A stretch of 61,091 nucleotides of DNA from Candidatus Thermokryptus mobilis (GTDB lineage Bacteria > Bacteroidota > Ignavibacteria > Kryptoniales > Kryptoniaceae), in NCBI RefSeq assembly GCF_900070205.1, contig NZ_FAOO01000003.1, forward strand, positions 41,712-102,802, read 5' to 3'. The first letter of the stretch is position 1; every line of letters begins with the position of its first letter. The translations under genes were made by a program, and so were the position numbers. The notes under the pieces are model-generated. The model had not been told where the DNA came from. It saw nothing but the letters and a program-made list of their open reading frames with translations, and ran no database searches. Shown here in pieces: positions 43,030-51,491 of the stretch.

Positions 43030-43617
43030 ATGCCTTCGGCTGATAGACTTAAAATTTTGGTCGTCCCAATATATCCCGTTGATTTTTCACTTGTCTTGGG
43101 GCTACTTCCAGCGCTCAAGGAAATGTTTTTTTGTGATGTTCTGCTTGAAAATACAAACCATATCAATCTTTCTTTTGCCTATGATAATTCACGCGGACAG
43201 TTCAACTCAACAAAGATAATCTCCTTACTTTCCGACAGGTTCAAAGATTTTAACGGCAAAGTCGTTGGGGTAATTTCAGTTGATTTGTTTATTCCAGTTT
43301 TAACTTATGTTTTCGGTGAGGCGCAACTTGGTGGTAAGGTTTCTGTAGTTTCAACTTTCAGATTGAATGAAATCGCTTATGGGTTACCAGAGAATAAAAA
43401 ATTGACGCAGGAACGATTAATTAAGGAAGTCCTCCATGAATTGGGACACAATTTTGGTCTTTTGCATTGTGAAGATTATCTTTGCGTGATGCACTCTTCA
43501 AGCACGGTTGAGGAGGTTGATTTAAAAAGTGATAGATTTTGCAGAAATTGCAAGCATAAGGTAGATCTCGCTTTATCTTCCCAGTTCAATTATCATCAAG
43601 ACGGCGAACAAAACTGA
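43030..43617 (+). CDS. amzA: Archaemetzincin-type zinc metallopeptidase
   Basis: A 195-residue protein with the archaemetzincin signature: H136-E-x-x-H140-x5-H146 followed at once by Cys147, then Cys152, Met154, and Cys171/Cys174 making the structural zinc site. These are presumed cytoplasmic aminopeptidase-like metalloenzymes of unclear role. It lies six bases after the regulator gene, so read-through from the redox operon is likely. Its last 45 bases overlap the convergent YwiC-like gene. Confidence 0.92.
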   Translation: MPSADRLKILVVPIYPVDFSLVLGLLPALKEMFFCDVLLENTNHINLSFAYDNSRGQFNSTKIISLLSDRFKDFNGKVVGVISVDLFIPVLTYVFGEAQLGGKVSVVSTFRLNEIAYGLPENKKLTQERLIKEVLHELGHNFGLLHCEDYLCVMHSSSTVEEVDLKSDRFCRNCKHKVDLALSSQFNYHQDGEQN

Positions 43618-44370
43618 ATAAATCGTCTCAATCCAACCAAGCCGTTTGAATTTAACTTTTCTTTCAAGTAAGAGAGTTCCCATTATTGAATGGATTATAA
43701 CGGGCAAAAAAGATGCAAATATCAAAGGACCAATTGAGCCCTTGATCAAGAGAGTTGCAAGAAGGATTAAAATTGTAATGTGATATGCTATGTTGTATCT
43801 TCCTATGAAAAGTTTCTCTGAGAGGGAAAACTTATCCTTTTTCGTTGCGAGAGCCAAAATTTTCATTCTGACATAGATTATTCCGCTTCCGAAGAAAATC
43901 AAATTCAATAGATAAAGTTGTAACATTGTTAAATCAAAATTTCCCACTTGAACATAATAAGCTGATGGTGCTGTGAGAACGAGTAAGGACATAGCGAAGA
44001 TTTGCCCGCCCTGCGTTTTGTCAAGGTTCCTTTTTGAAAGGATAAGTTGCACTGCAAATCCAAGCAAGCCGATAAGCCCGAAAATTAGAAGTCCGTAGAG
44101 CTTGAAGTAAAAGATCAAAATGAATGAGGGAATCAGGGCAAATGGAGAAAATAAAAAGAGCGATTTTATAGCGTCCTTGAGATTTTCAGTTGAGATTTTC
44201 AATTTTGATTTTGCTATCATTGTTGCTGGCTGGTAAGATAGAAAAATTGATAATACAGAAATAAGGAAAAGAGCAGTTTTTATATCAAAGCCACCGCCGA
44301 TTTCCGCACCTATGACAAATGGAACTAATAAGATCGCCCAAGAGCCGTGTTCCTTAGGGAAAATCACCAT
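43573..44370 (-). CDS. YwiC-like membrane protein
   Basis: A 265-residue polytopic protein with about eight hydrophobic segments. The opening FPKEHGSWAILLVPFVIG is the mark of the YwiC-like family, whose function is not established (some members lie near nitrate/anaerobic genes). It follows the methyltransferase gene by nine bases and converges on amzA with a 45-base overlap. Confidence 0.82.
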   Translation of the reverse strand: MVIFPKEHGSWAILLVPFVIGAEIGGGFDIKTALFLISVLSIFLSYQPATMIAKSKLKISTENLKDAIKSLFLFSPFALIPSFILIFYFKLYGLLIFGLIGLLGFAVQLILSKRNLDKTQGGQIFAMSLLVLTAPSAYYVQVGNFDLTMLQLYLLNLIFFGSGIIYVRMKILALATKKDKFSLSEKLFIGRYNIAYHITILILLATLLIKGSIGPLIFASFLPVIIHSIMGTLLLERKVKFKRLGWIETIYSVLFAVLMIIELGR

Positions 44371-44379
44371 GGTTTGTAA

Positions 44380-45213
44380 TTAAATTTTGTTTGCAAATGC
44401 GACGATGTTTTTAGAACTTTTAGCTTCAAAAGGGTCCTTCATAAGATTTCCAAAGATTTCAACATCTTTAAAGCCAACCAAGCTGAGTTTTCGGCATAGT
44501 TCTTCGCTTTTTATTGGCTTTATCCGAGTTGTTATAATTTTGTGCGAGTAGTTTTCAAGTTTGTTGATGATCAACACATTAAATTTCAAAAAGTCCCTCC
44601 TTATTTCAAATACCTTCAAACTTGGTGAGCCAATAATAGTGGGCTCAAAATCATAAAACCGTATGAAAATTTTATCTTTCGTTTCACGGATGTTTATGAT
44701 TCTTTCCTCGTTCTGGATGATTTTGTCATAGTTTAAAATTTGAACTATTAACAGCCCGCCTTTTTTCAGCGCATTGTGGAAATTTCTCAGTGCAAGCAAT
44801 AAGTCCCTTTCGTTTAAGAGATGAGGCAAAGTGTTTCCAAGGCAGATAACGAGATCAAATTCGTCTTTGAATTTGTCTTTCGTTTGGAGAAAATCAAGCG
44901 TTTCAAATTTTGCTTTTGAGTTAAACTTTTCGGAAAGTTCCTGTGCTTTTAAAATCATCCCTTTGGAGAGGTCAATTCCAACGACATCTACGCCAAGTTT
45001 TGACAGGATTATGGAGTGAAGCCCAATTCCGCATCCAGCGTCAAGGCATTTCTTGATGTTTTTTTCAAATATTATCTTTTCAAAGACCTTCGTTTCACTT
45101 TCAATTCTTTTTGAAATTTCGGTCATATCGGCATATTCCAGAGATAATTCATCATAAAATTCTGATACGGGTTTAATGTTTTCTTGTGTTTCAAATTTTC
45201 CGTTTTGGGTCAA
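44380..45213 (-). CDS. Class I SAM-dependent methyltransferase
   Basis: A 277-residue Rossmann-type methyltransferase. Motif I is CLDAGCGIGLHSIILSKLG, with VVGIDLSKGM (motif Post I) and DLVICLGNTLPHL. The first about 20 residues are not conserved. The start shown is a TTG with no clear ribosome site; the next in-frame ATG would remove 33 residues just before MTEISKRI, so the true start is uncertain. The acceptor substrate is unknown. Confidence 0.85.
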   Translation of the reverse strand: MTQNGKFETQENIKPVSEFYDELSLEYADMTEISKRIESETKVFEKIIFEKNIKKCLDAGCGIGLHSIILSKLGVDVVGIDLSKGMILKAQELSEKFNSKAKFETLDFLQTKDKFKDEFDLVICLGNTLPHLLNERDLLLALRNFHNALKKGGLLIVQILNYDKIIQNEERIINIRETKDKIFIRFYDFEPTIIGSPSLKVFEIRRDFLKFNVLIINKLENYSHKIITTRIKPIKSEELCRKLSLVGFKDVEIFGNLMKDPFEAKSSKNIVAFANKI

Positions 45214-45231
45214 GGTTATGTGTCACTTTTC

Positions 45232-45260
45232 TTGAAAAATCGCTTGTTTTTTAATATATT
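45232..45260 (+). promoter_or_regulatory. Probable promoter of the TPR lipoprotein gene
   Basis: TTGAAA (45232-45237), 17-base spacer, TATATT (45255-45260), 42 bases before the gene start. Identical hexamers to the tRNA-Gln promoter. Confidence 0.7.
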
Positions 45261-45301
45261 TGAAACAAAGAAATTTTAAAAATTAATTTGCGAACTCAAA
45301 C

Positions 45302-46771
45302 ATGTCAAAAGTAAAGTCAATTTTGGTTTTGTCCGTTTTCGCTCTTGTTTTAATTTACATATCGGTTACCGGTTTCCAGTGCGCAAGCGCTGAAGTCACT
45401 GGGGCTAAGGTTTACATTCAAAGGCAGGATTGGGTGAATGCTGAGAAGCAGTTATTGAAGGAGGTTGAAAACAATCCCAAAAATGACGAAGCCTGGTTTT
45501 TGCTTGGATATGTCAGGGGTGAGCAAAAAAATTACGAAGGGATGCTTGAAGCGTTCAATAAGTCGCTTGAAATTTCAAACAGGTTTGAAAAGGATATAGC
45601 TAATTTCAAGCTGAAATATTGGGTTGATAACTTTAATGCTGGTGTTGTTTATTTTGGAAGGTTCCAGAACAATCGTGACTCTGTTCAGTATATTGAGAAA
45701 GCGATTGAGGCGTTCAAGACCGCAACATTGATCATCCCTGATAGTGCTTCTGCTTATAAGAATCTCGCTTATAGTTATCTTTCAAAGGAGGACATTCCGT
45801 CGGCAGTTGAGCCATTGCAAAAGGCGGTTGAGCTTTCGGGGGAAAAAGATACCGATGCTATGAAGATGCTAGGAAAAATTTATTATGATTTTGCGTATCG
45901 TCATACGATGAAGTTTGAAGACCCTGAAAACAGGAAGAGCATAAGTGTAGGGGTTAATGCAGATGTTGTGAGGTCAGCGTTTGGGAATCCCGATGTTGTG
46001 AATGTGATTAAACAGGAACAACCACAGCCAAGGGAGAAAAGACCCAGACGACCAGCACCGTCACAGCCGAAGGTTGAAAAGTGGATTTATCAAAAATATG
46101 GACTTACAGTTGAACTTGAAAACGATGTTGTAAAGTCAATCACTTATGCTGGCGAAACATATCAAGAGGGGAGTGTTTCGGTTGTTTTAGATTCAACTGA
46201 ATTTTACGCAGCCAGAGAGTGGTATGACAAAGCGATTGATATCTTTAACAAAGTGAGAAATCTTGAACCAACGGATGAGGAGACACTTGCTTTTCTTTCA
46301 AATGCTTACATAAACGCTGGAAGAAGCGATGAGGCACTTGAGGCGTTTCGTTCATCAGTTGAAGCCCATCCCGAAAACAAGTATTTCCATTATAACTATG
46401 GTGTTTTGTTGCTTAAAGCGGAAAGATTTGAGGAAGCGATAAAAGAGTTCAGCTCAGCTGTTGAAATTGACCCAAATTATAAAGAGGCGATATATAACCT
46501 CGGGGCTTCGTATGTTAACTGGGGGGTTAAGTTGAAACAACAAGCTGAGGACCTCGCTTTAAAGCAAAATCTTGAAGAGCAGAAAAAGTATGAAGATATG
46601 GCGAAAGATAAGTTCAGACAGGCGTTGCCTTATCTTGAGAAGTTAACAGAGATTGATCCGGATGATGTTTTCATTTGGGATTTGATAGGGAAGATTTATG
46701 CTAATCTTGGAGATGTTGAGAAGGCAGAAGCAGCTTTTAAGAAAGCGGATGAGCTGAGGAATAAGAAATGA
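45302..46771 (+). CDS. TPR lipoprotein with an inserted BamE-like segment
   Basis: A 489-residue protein with a lipoprotein signal (GFQC, Cys27) and TPR helices at about 30-185 and 300-485 (for example AEKQLLKEVENNPKNDEAWFLLGY and later GRSDEALEAFRSSVEAHPEN in pieces). Between them, residues about 215-300 hold VGVNADVVRSAFGNPDVVN, a proline/arginine-rich linker and KWIYQKYGLTVELENDVVKSI, the layout of a SmpA/BamE domain. It is probably an outer-membrane-attached scaffold. A strong terminator follows. Confidence 0.85.
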   Translation: MSKVKSILVLSVFALVLIYISVTGFQCASAEVTGAKVYIQRQDWVNAEKQLLKEVENNPKNDEAWFLLGYVRGEQKNYEGMLEAFNKSLEISNRFEKDIANFKLKYWVDNFNAGVVYFGRFQNNRDSVQYIEKAIEAFKTATLIIPDSASAYKNLAYSYLSKEDIPSAVEPLQKAVELSGEKDTDAMKMLGKIYYDFAYRHTMKFEDPENRKSISVGVNADVVRSAFGNPDVVNVIKQEQPQPREKRPRRPAPSQPKVEKWIYQKYGLTVELENDVVKSITYAGETYQEGSVSVVLDSTEFYAAREWYDKAIDIFNKVRNLEPTDEETLAFLSNAYINAGRSDEALEAFRSSVEAHPENKYFHYNYGVLLLKAERFEEAIKEFSSAVEIDPNYKEAIYNLGASYVNWGVKLKQQAEDLALKQNLEEQKKYEDMAKDKFRQALPYLEKLTEIDPDDVFIWDLIGKIYANLGDVEKAEAAFKKADELRNKK

Positions 46772-46780
46772 AAATTTTTT

Positions 46781-46812
46781 GGGCGGGTGATTTTTCGCCC
46801 GCCCGATTTTTA
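46781..46812 (+). terminator. Intrinsic terminator after the TPR gene
   Basis: GGGCGGG (46781-46787), ten-base loop, CCCGCCC (46798-46804), then GATTTTTAT. A strong GC-only stem in an AT-rich context, nine bases after the stop codon. Confidence 0.85.
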
Positions 46813-46832
46813 TAAGAAATGTGGGCTTGAAA

Positions 46833-47972
46833 ATGGGATTTTCAACCGATGCAATCCATTGGGGGCAAAAACCAGATAAAGAATCGTTCTCGGTTATACC
46901 GCCGATATATCTTGCTACAACCTACGCTCGTAAATTTGATGAAGAGGCTCCCTTTGTTTATTCTCGGACACAAAATCCGAATAGGAAAATGCTTGAAGAA
47001 AACATCGCTAAACTTGAAAATGGAAAGTATGGTTTCGCTTTTTCCTCTGGTGTTGCTGCTGTAACGGCGGTAATGCAACTTCTTAAACCCGGTGACCATG
47101 TTATCACGACAAAAAACATTTATGGAGGAACTTTAAGGGTTTTCAAAGAGATGCAAAAATGGGGGATAAAGTTTTCTTTTGTTGATATGACACAGGTTGA
47201 AAATGTTGAGAGAGAACTCAAAAATGAAACGAAACTAATTTTTGCTGAAACTCCTTCAAATCCATTCCTTTATCTTACTGACTTAAAAAGGTTAGCTGAG
47301 CTTCGCGACTCATTTAATCGTGAAATTTTGATCGCTGTTGATAATACTTTTATGACGCCGTATTTGCAAAGACCCCTTGAACTGGGTTGTGATATAGTTA
47401 TACATAGCAGTACGAAATTTTTAAACGGGCATAGTGATGTCGTCGGTGGCATTGTTGTAACAAATAGGGATGAACTTCAAAAACCGCTTTGGTATATACA
47501 GCGTGCTTTTGGGGCTGTGCCGAGCCCATTTGATTGTTGGCTTCTTTTGAGGTCTATAAAGACGCTCGCCGTCAGAATTAAACAGCATTGTTCAAACGCT
47601 AAAAGAGTAGCAATTTTTCTTTCGGTTCATCCCAAAGTTAAAAGGGTCTTTTACCCTGGGCTACCCTCACACCCGCAATATGAGCTCGCACAAAGACAGA
47701 TGAAAGATTTCGGCGGTGTTGTAACGGTAGACCTTGGTTCAAGAGATAATGTCAAAAAATTTGTTGAAAATTTGAAAATTTTTACACTTGCTGAATCGCT
47801 TGGGGGAGTTGAAAGTTTGGTAAACCATTCCTGGAGCATGAGCCATTCATCAGTCCCCGAAGAGGAAAAAAGAGAGCTTGGACTTACTGAAGGAATAGTA
47901 AGATTATCAGTTGGAATTGAGGATGTTGAGGATTTGATATCTGACCTTGAACAAGCGCTTGAAAAAATTTGA
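46833..47972 (+). CDS. Trans-sulfuration PLP enzyme (cystathionine gamma-synthase/lyase family)
   Basis: A 379-residue Cys/Met-metabolism enzyme. PLP lysine is Lys195 in HSSTKFLNGHSD; SRTQNPNRKMLE, YGGTLRVF, ETPSNPFL and DNTFMTPYLQRP are family motifs. It could be cystathionine gamma-synthase, cystathionine lyase or methionine gamma-lyase; residues alone do not decide. A GTG at 46821 is in frame, but ATG 46833 matches the family start (MGFSTDAIHWGQ). The start lies just after the terminator of the TPR gene; no promoter was recognised. Confidence 0.92.
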   Translation: MGFSTDAIHWGQKPDKESFSVIPPIYLATTYARKFDEEAPFVYSRTQNPNRKMLEENIAKLENGKYGFAFSSGVAAVTAVMQLLKPGDHVITTKNIYGGTLRVFKEMQKWGIKFSFVDMTQVENVERELKNETKLIFAETPSNPFLYLTDLKRLAELRDSFNREILIAVDNTFMTPYLQRPLELGCDIVIHSSTKFLNGHSDVVGGIVVTNRDELQKPLWYIQRAFGAVPSPFDCWLLLRSIKTLAVRIKQHCSNAKRVAIFLSVHPKVKRVFYPGLPSHPQYELAQRQMKDFGGVVTVDLGSRDNVKKFVENLKIFTLAESLGGVESLVNHSWSMSHSSVPEEEKRELGLTEGIVRLSVGIEDVEDLISDLEQALEKI

Positions 47973-48030
47973 AACATTAATTCAAATCATCCCGTCAAAC
48001 CATTCAAAAAAATAAATTTCGGGCAAAACT

Positions 48031-50511
48031 ATGAGAAGATTTTTTGTCATTTTACTTGTCCTTTTATTTTCAATTTCTGCTTTTTCTCAAAGACCGAGGT
48101 TTTATTACAAGTCACCAACCCCGCCACCGGAACATTTCACCAGGGATAGAACTTATGATGTCATACACATCAAGCTTGAGCTGAATCTTGACGAGAAGCA
48201 GAAAACGGTTGACGGAAAGGTTACGACAAAATTTGCCCCTTTGCGACCCAATTTAAATGAATTTGTTCTTGACGCTGCTGAGATGAAAATAAAGAAAGTT
48301 TATTTACCCGATGGGAAGGAATTAAAGTTTAACTTTGATTCACTTGCACAAAAGTTGAAAATTTATCTTGATAAGGCGTATTCTTTCAAGGATACTCTTT
48401 CTGTAGTTGTTGAGTATTTCGTTTCAAATCCCCGCAAAGGTCTGTATTTCATCCAGCCAGATTCAGCTTATCCGGATAAGCCGTATCAAATATGGTCACA
48501 AGGTCAACCCGAAGATAATCATTATTGGTTTCCCTGTTATGATTTCCCAAACGACAAGGCGACAAGTGAGTTGATAGCAACGGTGAAGAAAAATTTTGTT
48601 GTGATTTCAAACGGGAAACTTTTATCCGTAAATGAGGATGTCAAAAAAGGTTTGAAGACATATCACTGGTTTATGGATAAACCGCATTCAACTTATTTGA
48701 TTTCAATCGTCGTTGGAGAATATGTTAAACTTCAAGATTATTATCTTGACATTCCGCTTGAATATTATGTTTATAAATCAAATGCGAAATACGCTAAACT
48801 TTCGTTTGAAAAGACACCAGATATGATGAAGTTTTTCTCAGAGAAGATCGGCTATAAATATCCATACAGCAAATATGCTCAGACGATAGTTGAAGATTTC
48901 ATCTATGGGGGAATGGAAAACACGACCGCAACCACTTTAACGAGTTCAACGATACACGATGAGAGGGCTCATCTTGATTTTTCAAGTGATGGTCTTGTTG
49001 CGCATGAGCTGGCTCATCAATGGTGGGGAAACCTTTTGACTTGTAGAAGTTGGGAACACGCTTGGTTAAACGAGGGGTTTGCGACTTATTTCACCGCGCT
49101 TTATTTTGAACATGCCAGGGGGAAGGATGAATTTCAATTTAGTTTATACAACATGCAAAGGAGCGCAAAATTTGCTGATATGACAAATAAGAGACCAACC
49201 GTTTGGAACAGGTATTTTGACCCGACAGACCTTTTCGGACCCCATATTTATCAGCGTGGTGGCGCTATTCTTAACATGATAAGGTTTATCCTCGGCGATG
49301 AACTCTTCTGGAAGGCGATAAATTATTATGCGCATAAATATGCTTATCAAAATGTTGAAACCGACGATTTTAAAATCGCAATTGAAGAAGCAACAGGATA
49401 TAACCTGAAATGGTTCTTTGACCAGTGGCTTTATAAAGCTGGGTATCCGAGCTTTGAGGTTAAATATACCTATGACGATTCAAAAAAGGTTGTAAAACTT
49501 GAAGTTGAGCAAATTCATCCAGCGGACTCTTTAACTCCGGAGGTTTTCAAAACACCGGTTGATGTTGAGATAGTAACTAAAAACGAGAGTAAAATTTTTA
49601 GAATCTTCATTGACAAGAGAAAGGAAAGTTTTGAGTTTGAGGTTAATGATAAACCGTTGATGGTTATATTTGATAAGGGGAATTGGATTTTGAAGGAGTT
49701 GTATTTTGAAAAATCAAAAGGGGAATTGATTTATCAAGCGCAAAATGCAAGCGAGATGATAGACCGTCTTCTTGCAGTGCAGGAGCTTGGGAAAATGATT
49801 GATGAGGCTGATGTTGTTGAACTTATGAAGAAAATAAGCAGGAGCAGTGAATTTTATGCTATAAAGCAAGAGGCGATAAATAATCTTGGAAAGTTGAAAG
49901 GTGAAGATGTGGCGAAATTTTTAATTGAACTTTATAAAAATGAAGGCGATTCAAGAATTAGAAGAAGTATAGTTGACGCTTTGAAAAATTTCAAGTTTAA
50001 CTTCGTTGTCAGTTTTTTAAACGATGTCGTTAAAAGTGAAAAGAGTTATTATGTGATTGCGTCGGCAATTAATTCTCTTGTTGCGATTGATTCGGTAAAT
50101 GGAATGAAGTATATAAAGAATGCGCTTGGGATGGATTCTCATCAAGAGGTTATTAGGACTACTGCTTTGAGAAGGTTAAGTGATATGAAGAATACGAAGT
50201 TTGAAAAAGAGGCGATTGAAATTTTAAAAAGATACTCAATGCGCGGGAATCATCCATCGGTTCGTATAACGGCGATTTCAACACTTGCTCTTTTTGCTGA
50301 TAAAGACCCGCGGATAAAGGATTTCATTTTCGGGATGGTTAACACGCCTGAATTTTTTGTTAGAATGGTGGTTTATAATGTCCTTGGTGATATAGGTGAT
50401 AAAAGAGAGCTTGATTATCTTAAAGTTGCGCAGACACGTGAGCTTGATGGTCGGATGCTTCAAGCGATATGGGATTCTATAGCGAGGTTGGAAGAAAAGT
50501 TTAGTAAGTAG
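48031..50511 (+). CDS. M1-family aminopeptidase with HEAT-like C-terminus, exported
   Basis: An 826-residue gluzincin with a signal peptide (1-19). The GGMEN substrate motif is at 293-297, the zinc site H325-E-L-A-H329 with third ligand Glu348 in WLNEGFATYF. After the catalytic core and a beta domain (about 480-570), residues 590-826 form HEAT-like helical repeats (DVVELMKKI, EDVAKFLIELYKN, ALKNFKFNFVVSFLNDVV). It trims N-terminal residues from peptides in the periplasm or at the cell surface. It stands alone between the trans-sulfuration gene and a tRNA. Confidence 0.93.
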   Translation: MRRFFVILLVLLFSISAFSQRPRFYYKSPTPPPEHFTRDRTYDVIHIKLELNLDEKQKTVDGKVTTKFAPLRPNLNEFVLDAAEMKIKKVYLPDGKELKFNFDSLAQKLKIYLDKAYSFKDTLSVVVEYFVSNPRKGLYFIQPDSAYPDKPYQIWSQGQPEDNHYWFPCYDFPNDKATSELIATVKKNFVVISNGKLLSVNEDVKKGLKTYHWFMDKPHSTYLISIVVGEYVKLQDYYLDIPLEYYVYKSNAKYAKLSFEKTPDMMKFFSEKIGYKYPYSKYAQTIVEDFIYGGMENTTATTLTSSTIHDERAHLDFSSDGLVAHELAHQWWGNLLTCRSWEHAWLNEGFATYFTALYFEHARGKDEFQFSLYNMQRSAKFADMTNKRPTVWNRYFDPTDLFGPHIYQRGGAILNMIRFILGDELFWKAINYYAHKYAYQNVETDDFKIAIEEATGYNLKWFFDQWLYKAGYPSFEVKYTYDDSKKVVKLEVEQIHPADSLTPEVFKTPVDVEIVTKNESKIFRIFIDKRKESFEFEVNDKPLMVIFDKGNWILKELYFEKSKGELIYQAQNASEMIDRLLAVQELGKMIDEADVVELMKKISRSSEFYAIKQEAINNLGKLKGEDVAKFLIELYKNEGDSRIRRSIVDALKNFKFNFVVSFLNDVVKSEKSYYVIASAINSLVAIDSVNGMKYIKNALGMDSHQEVIRTTALRRLSDMKNTKFEKEAIEILKRYSMRGNHPSVRITAISTLALFADKDPRIKDFIFGMVNTPEFFVRMVVYNVLGDIGDKRELDYLKVAQTRELDGRMLQAIWDSIARLEEKFSK

Positions 50512-50514
50512 AAG

Positions 50515-50598
50515 CGGAGGGTGAGGGACTCGAACCCCCAAGGGCGCGAAGCCCAGCGGTTTTCAAGACCGCCGCCTTACCAATTAGGCTAACCCTCC
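50515..50598 (-). tRNA. tRNA-Ser (anticodon UGA)
   Basis: 84 bases on the minus strand. Acceptor GGAGGGT/ACCCTCC, anticodon stem GCGGT/ACCGC with loop CTTGAAA giving UGA, a long variable arm (TGGGCTTCGCGCCCTT), T arm GGGGG-TTCGAGT-CCCTC, discriminator G, no encoded CCA. The long variable arm confirms a serine tRNA. Confidence 0.95.
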
Positions 50599-50606
50599 GA
50601 ATTTCG

Positions 50607-50635
50607 GTTATAAATTTATCAAAATCGGGGTTCAA
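50607..50635 (-). promoter_or_regulatory. Promoter of tRNA-Ser
   Basis: Minus strand: TTGAAC (50635-50630), 17 bases, TATAAC (50612-50607), nine bases before the tRNA 5' end. Confidence 0.75.
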
Positions 50636-50715
50636 AATCAAGTTTTTGTTCTTTTTTTAAATTTTTGTAATTTTAATGCGAATTTTCACAAGGAAAACAA
50701 AAAGCGGAGGAAAAG

Positions 50716-50862
50716 TTGAAGCGCACTTATCAACCGCACAATACCAGAAGAAGGAGAACCCACGGATTTAGGGCGAGGATGAAAACGAAAAGCGGTAGGA
50801 AAATTCTCGCCAGAAGAAGAGCAAAAGGAAGATGGAAATTAACTGTTAGCGATGAGCGATAA
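50716..50862 (+). CDS. rpmH: Ribosomal protein L34 (TTG start)
   Basis: A 48-residue basic protein, [18 protein letters not shown] then [19 protein letters not shown], an unmistakable L34. It is too short for most ORF cut-offs. The start is TTG at 50716, five bases after GGAGG (50706-50710); no in-frame ATG precedes it. The rnpA start lies inside its last codons (11-base overlap), tying L34 and RNase P protein production. The 117 bases upstream are AT-rich and show no clear promoter or DnaA boxes. Confidence 0.96.
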   Translation: MKRTYQPHNTRRRRTHGFRARMKTKSGRKILARRRAKGRWKLTVSDER

Positions 50863-51247
50863 AAGGTTCGGGCTTTCAAAGAAAGAAATAATAAAAAAAT
50901 CGGCTGAGATAACTCAGATAATAAAAAATTCAAATTCAGTGGCGGGTAACTTAATTAAAATTTATTTCCGTTTCGGTCCAGCTCGTGATGTCGTTTCAAG
51001 GGTTGCGTTTGCTGTCTCACGAAAAGTTAAAAAAGCTGTTTTGAGAAATAGGGCAAAGAGACTACTGCGTGAGGTCTATCGGCTGAACAAACATCGGCTG
51101 ATAGACCTTCTTTCTTTGAGAAATATGGCGATTGATATGGTTTTAATTTTTATCGGTGAAGCGGAAATGTTGAAAAGATTAAAGTATGCTGATTTTGAAA
51201 GTGATTTTCTGCCTTTGATTGAAAAAATTTTGAAGTATAATGAATGA
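50852..51247 (+). CDS. rnpA: Ribonuclease P protein component
   Basis: A 131-residue basic protein that helps the RNase P RNA process tRNA 5' ends. The RNR signature is [18 protein letters not shown], and the N-terminal [11 protein letters not shown] and [10 protein letters not shown] segments fit. It overlaps rpmH by 11 bases and yidD by four, the widespread rpmH-rnpA-yidD-yidC order. Confidence 0.95.
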   Translation: MSDKRFGLSKKEIIKKSAEITQIIKNSNSVAGNLIKIYFRFGPARDVVSRVAFAVSRKVKKAVLRNRAKRLLREVYRLNKHRLIDLLSLRNMAIDMVLIFIGEAEMLKRLKYADFESDFLPLIEKILKYNE

Positions 51248-51468
51248 AATTTGAATTTGGCGCAAAATTAGCGATTCACCTTGTGAAGTTTTATAAATTT
51301 TTCATTTCACCACTTTTTCCACCGAGTTGTAGGTTTTATCCGTCTTGTTCTGATTATTCCATTCAGGCATTTTCAAAGTATGGCTTTTTAAAAGGGCTTT
51401 GGCTAACGATGAAAAGAATTGTAAGATGTAATCCCTTCAATCCGGGTGGAATTGATGAAGTTCCATAA
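51244..51468 (+). CDS. yidD: Membrane protein insertion efficiency factor YidD
   Basis: A 74-residue protein with the YidD/DUF37 signature [31 protein letters not shown] and [14 protein letters not shown], containing the three conserved Cys. It assists YidC, the next gene, in membrane protein insertion. Overlaps rnpA by four bases. Confidence 0.95.
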   Translation: MKFEFGAKLAIHLVKFYKFFISPLFPPSCRFYPSCSDYSIQAFSKYGFLKGLWLTMKRIVRCNPFNPGGIDEVP

Positions 51469-51491
51469 TTAAAAACAAAAATTTTGACCCT

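Noticed and set aside
50599-50715. Possible replication origin upstream of rpmH
   Set aside because: No DnaA boxes, no repeats and no dnaA gene are present; the gap is only 117 bases and is better explained by promoters.
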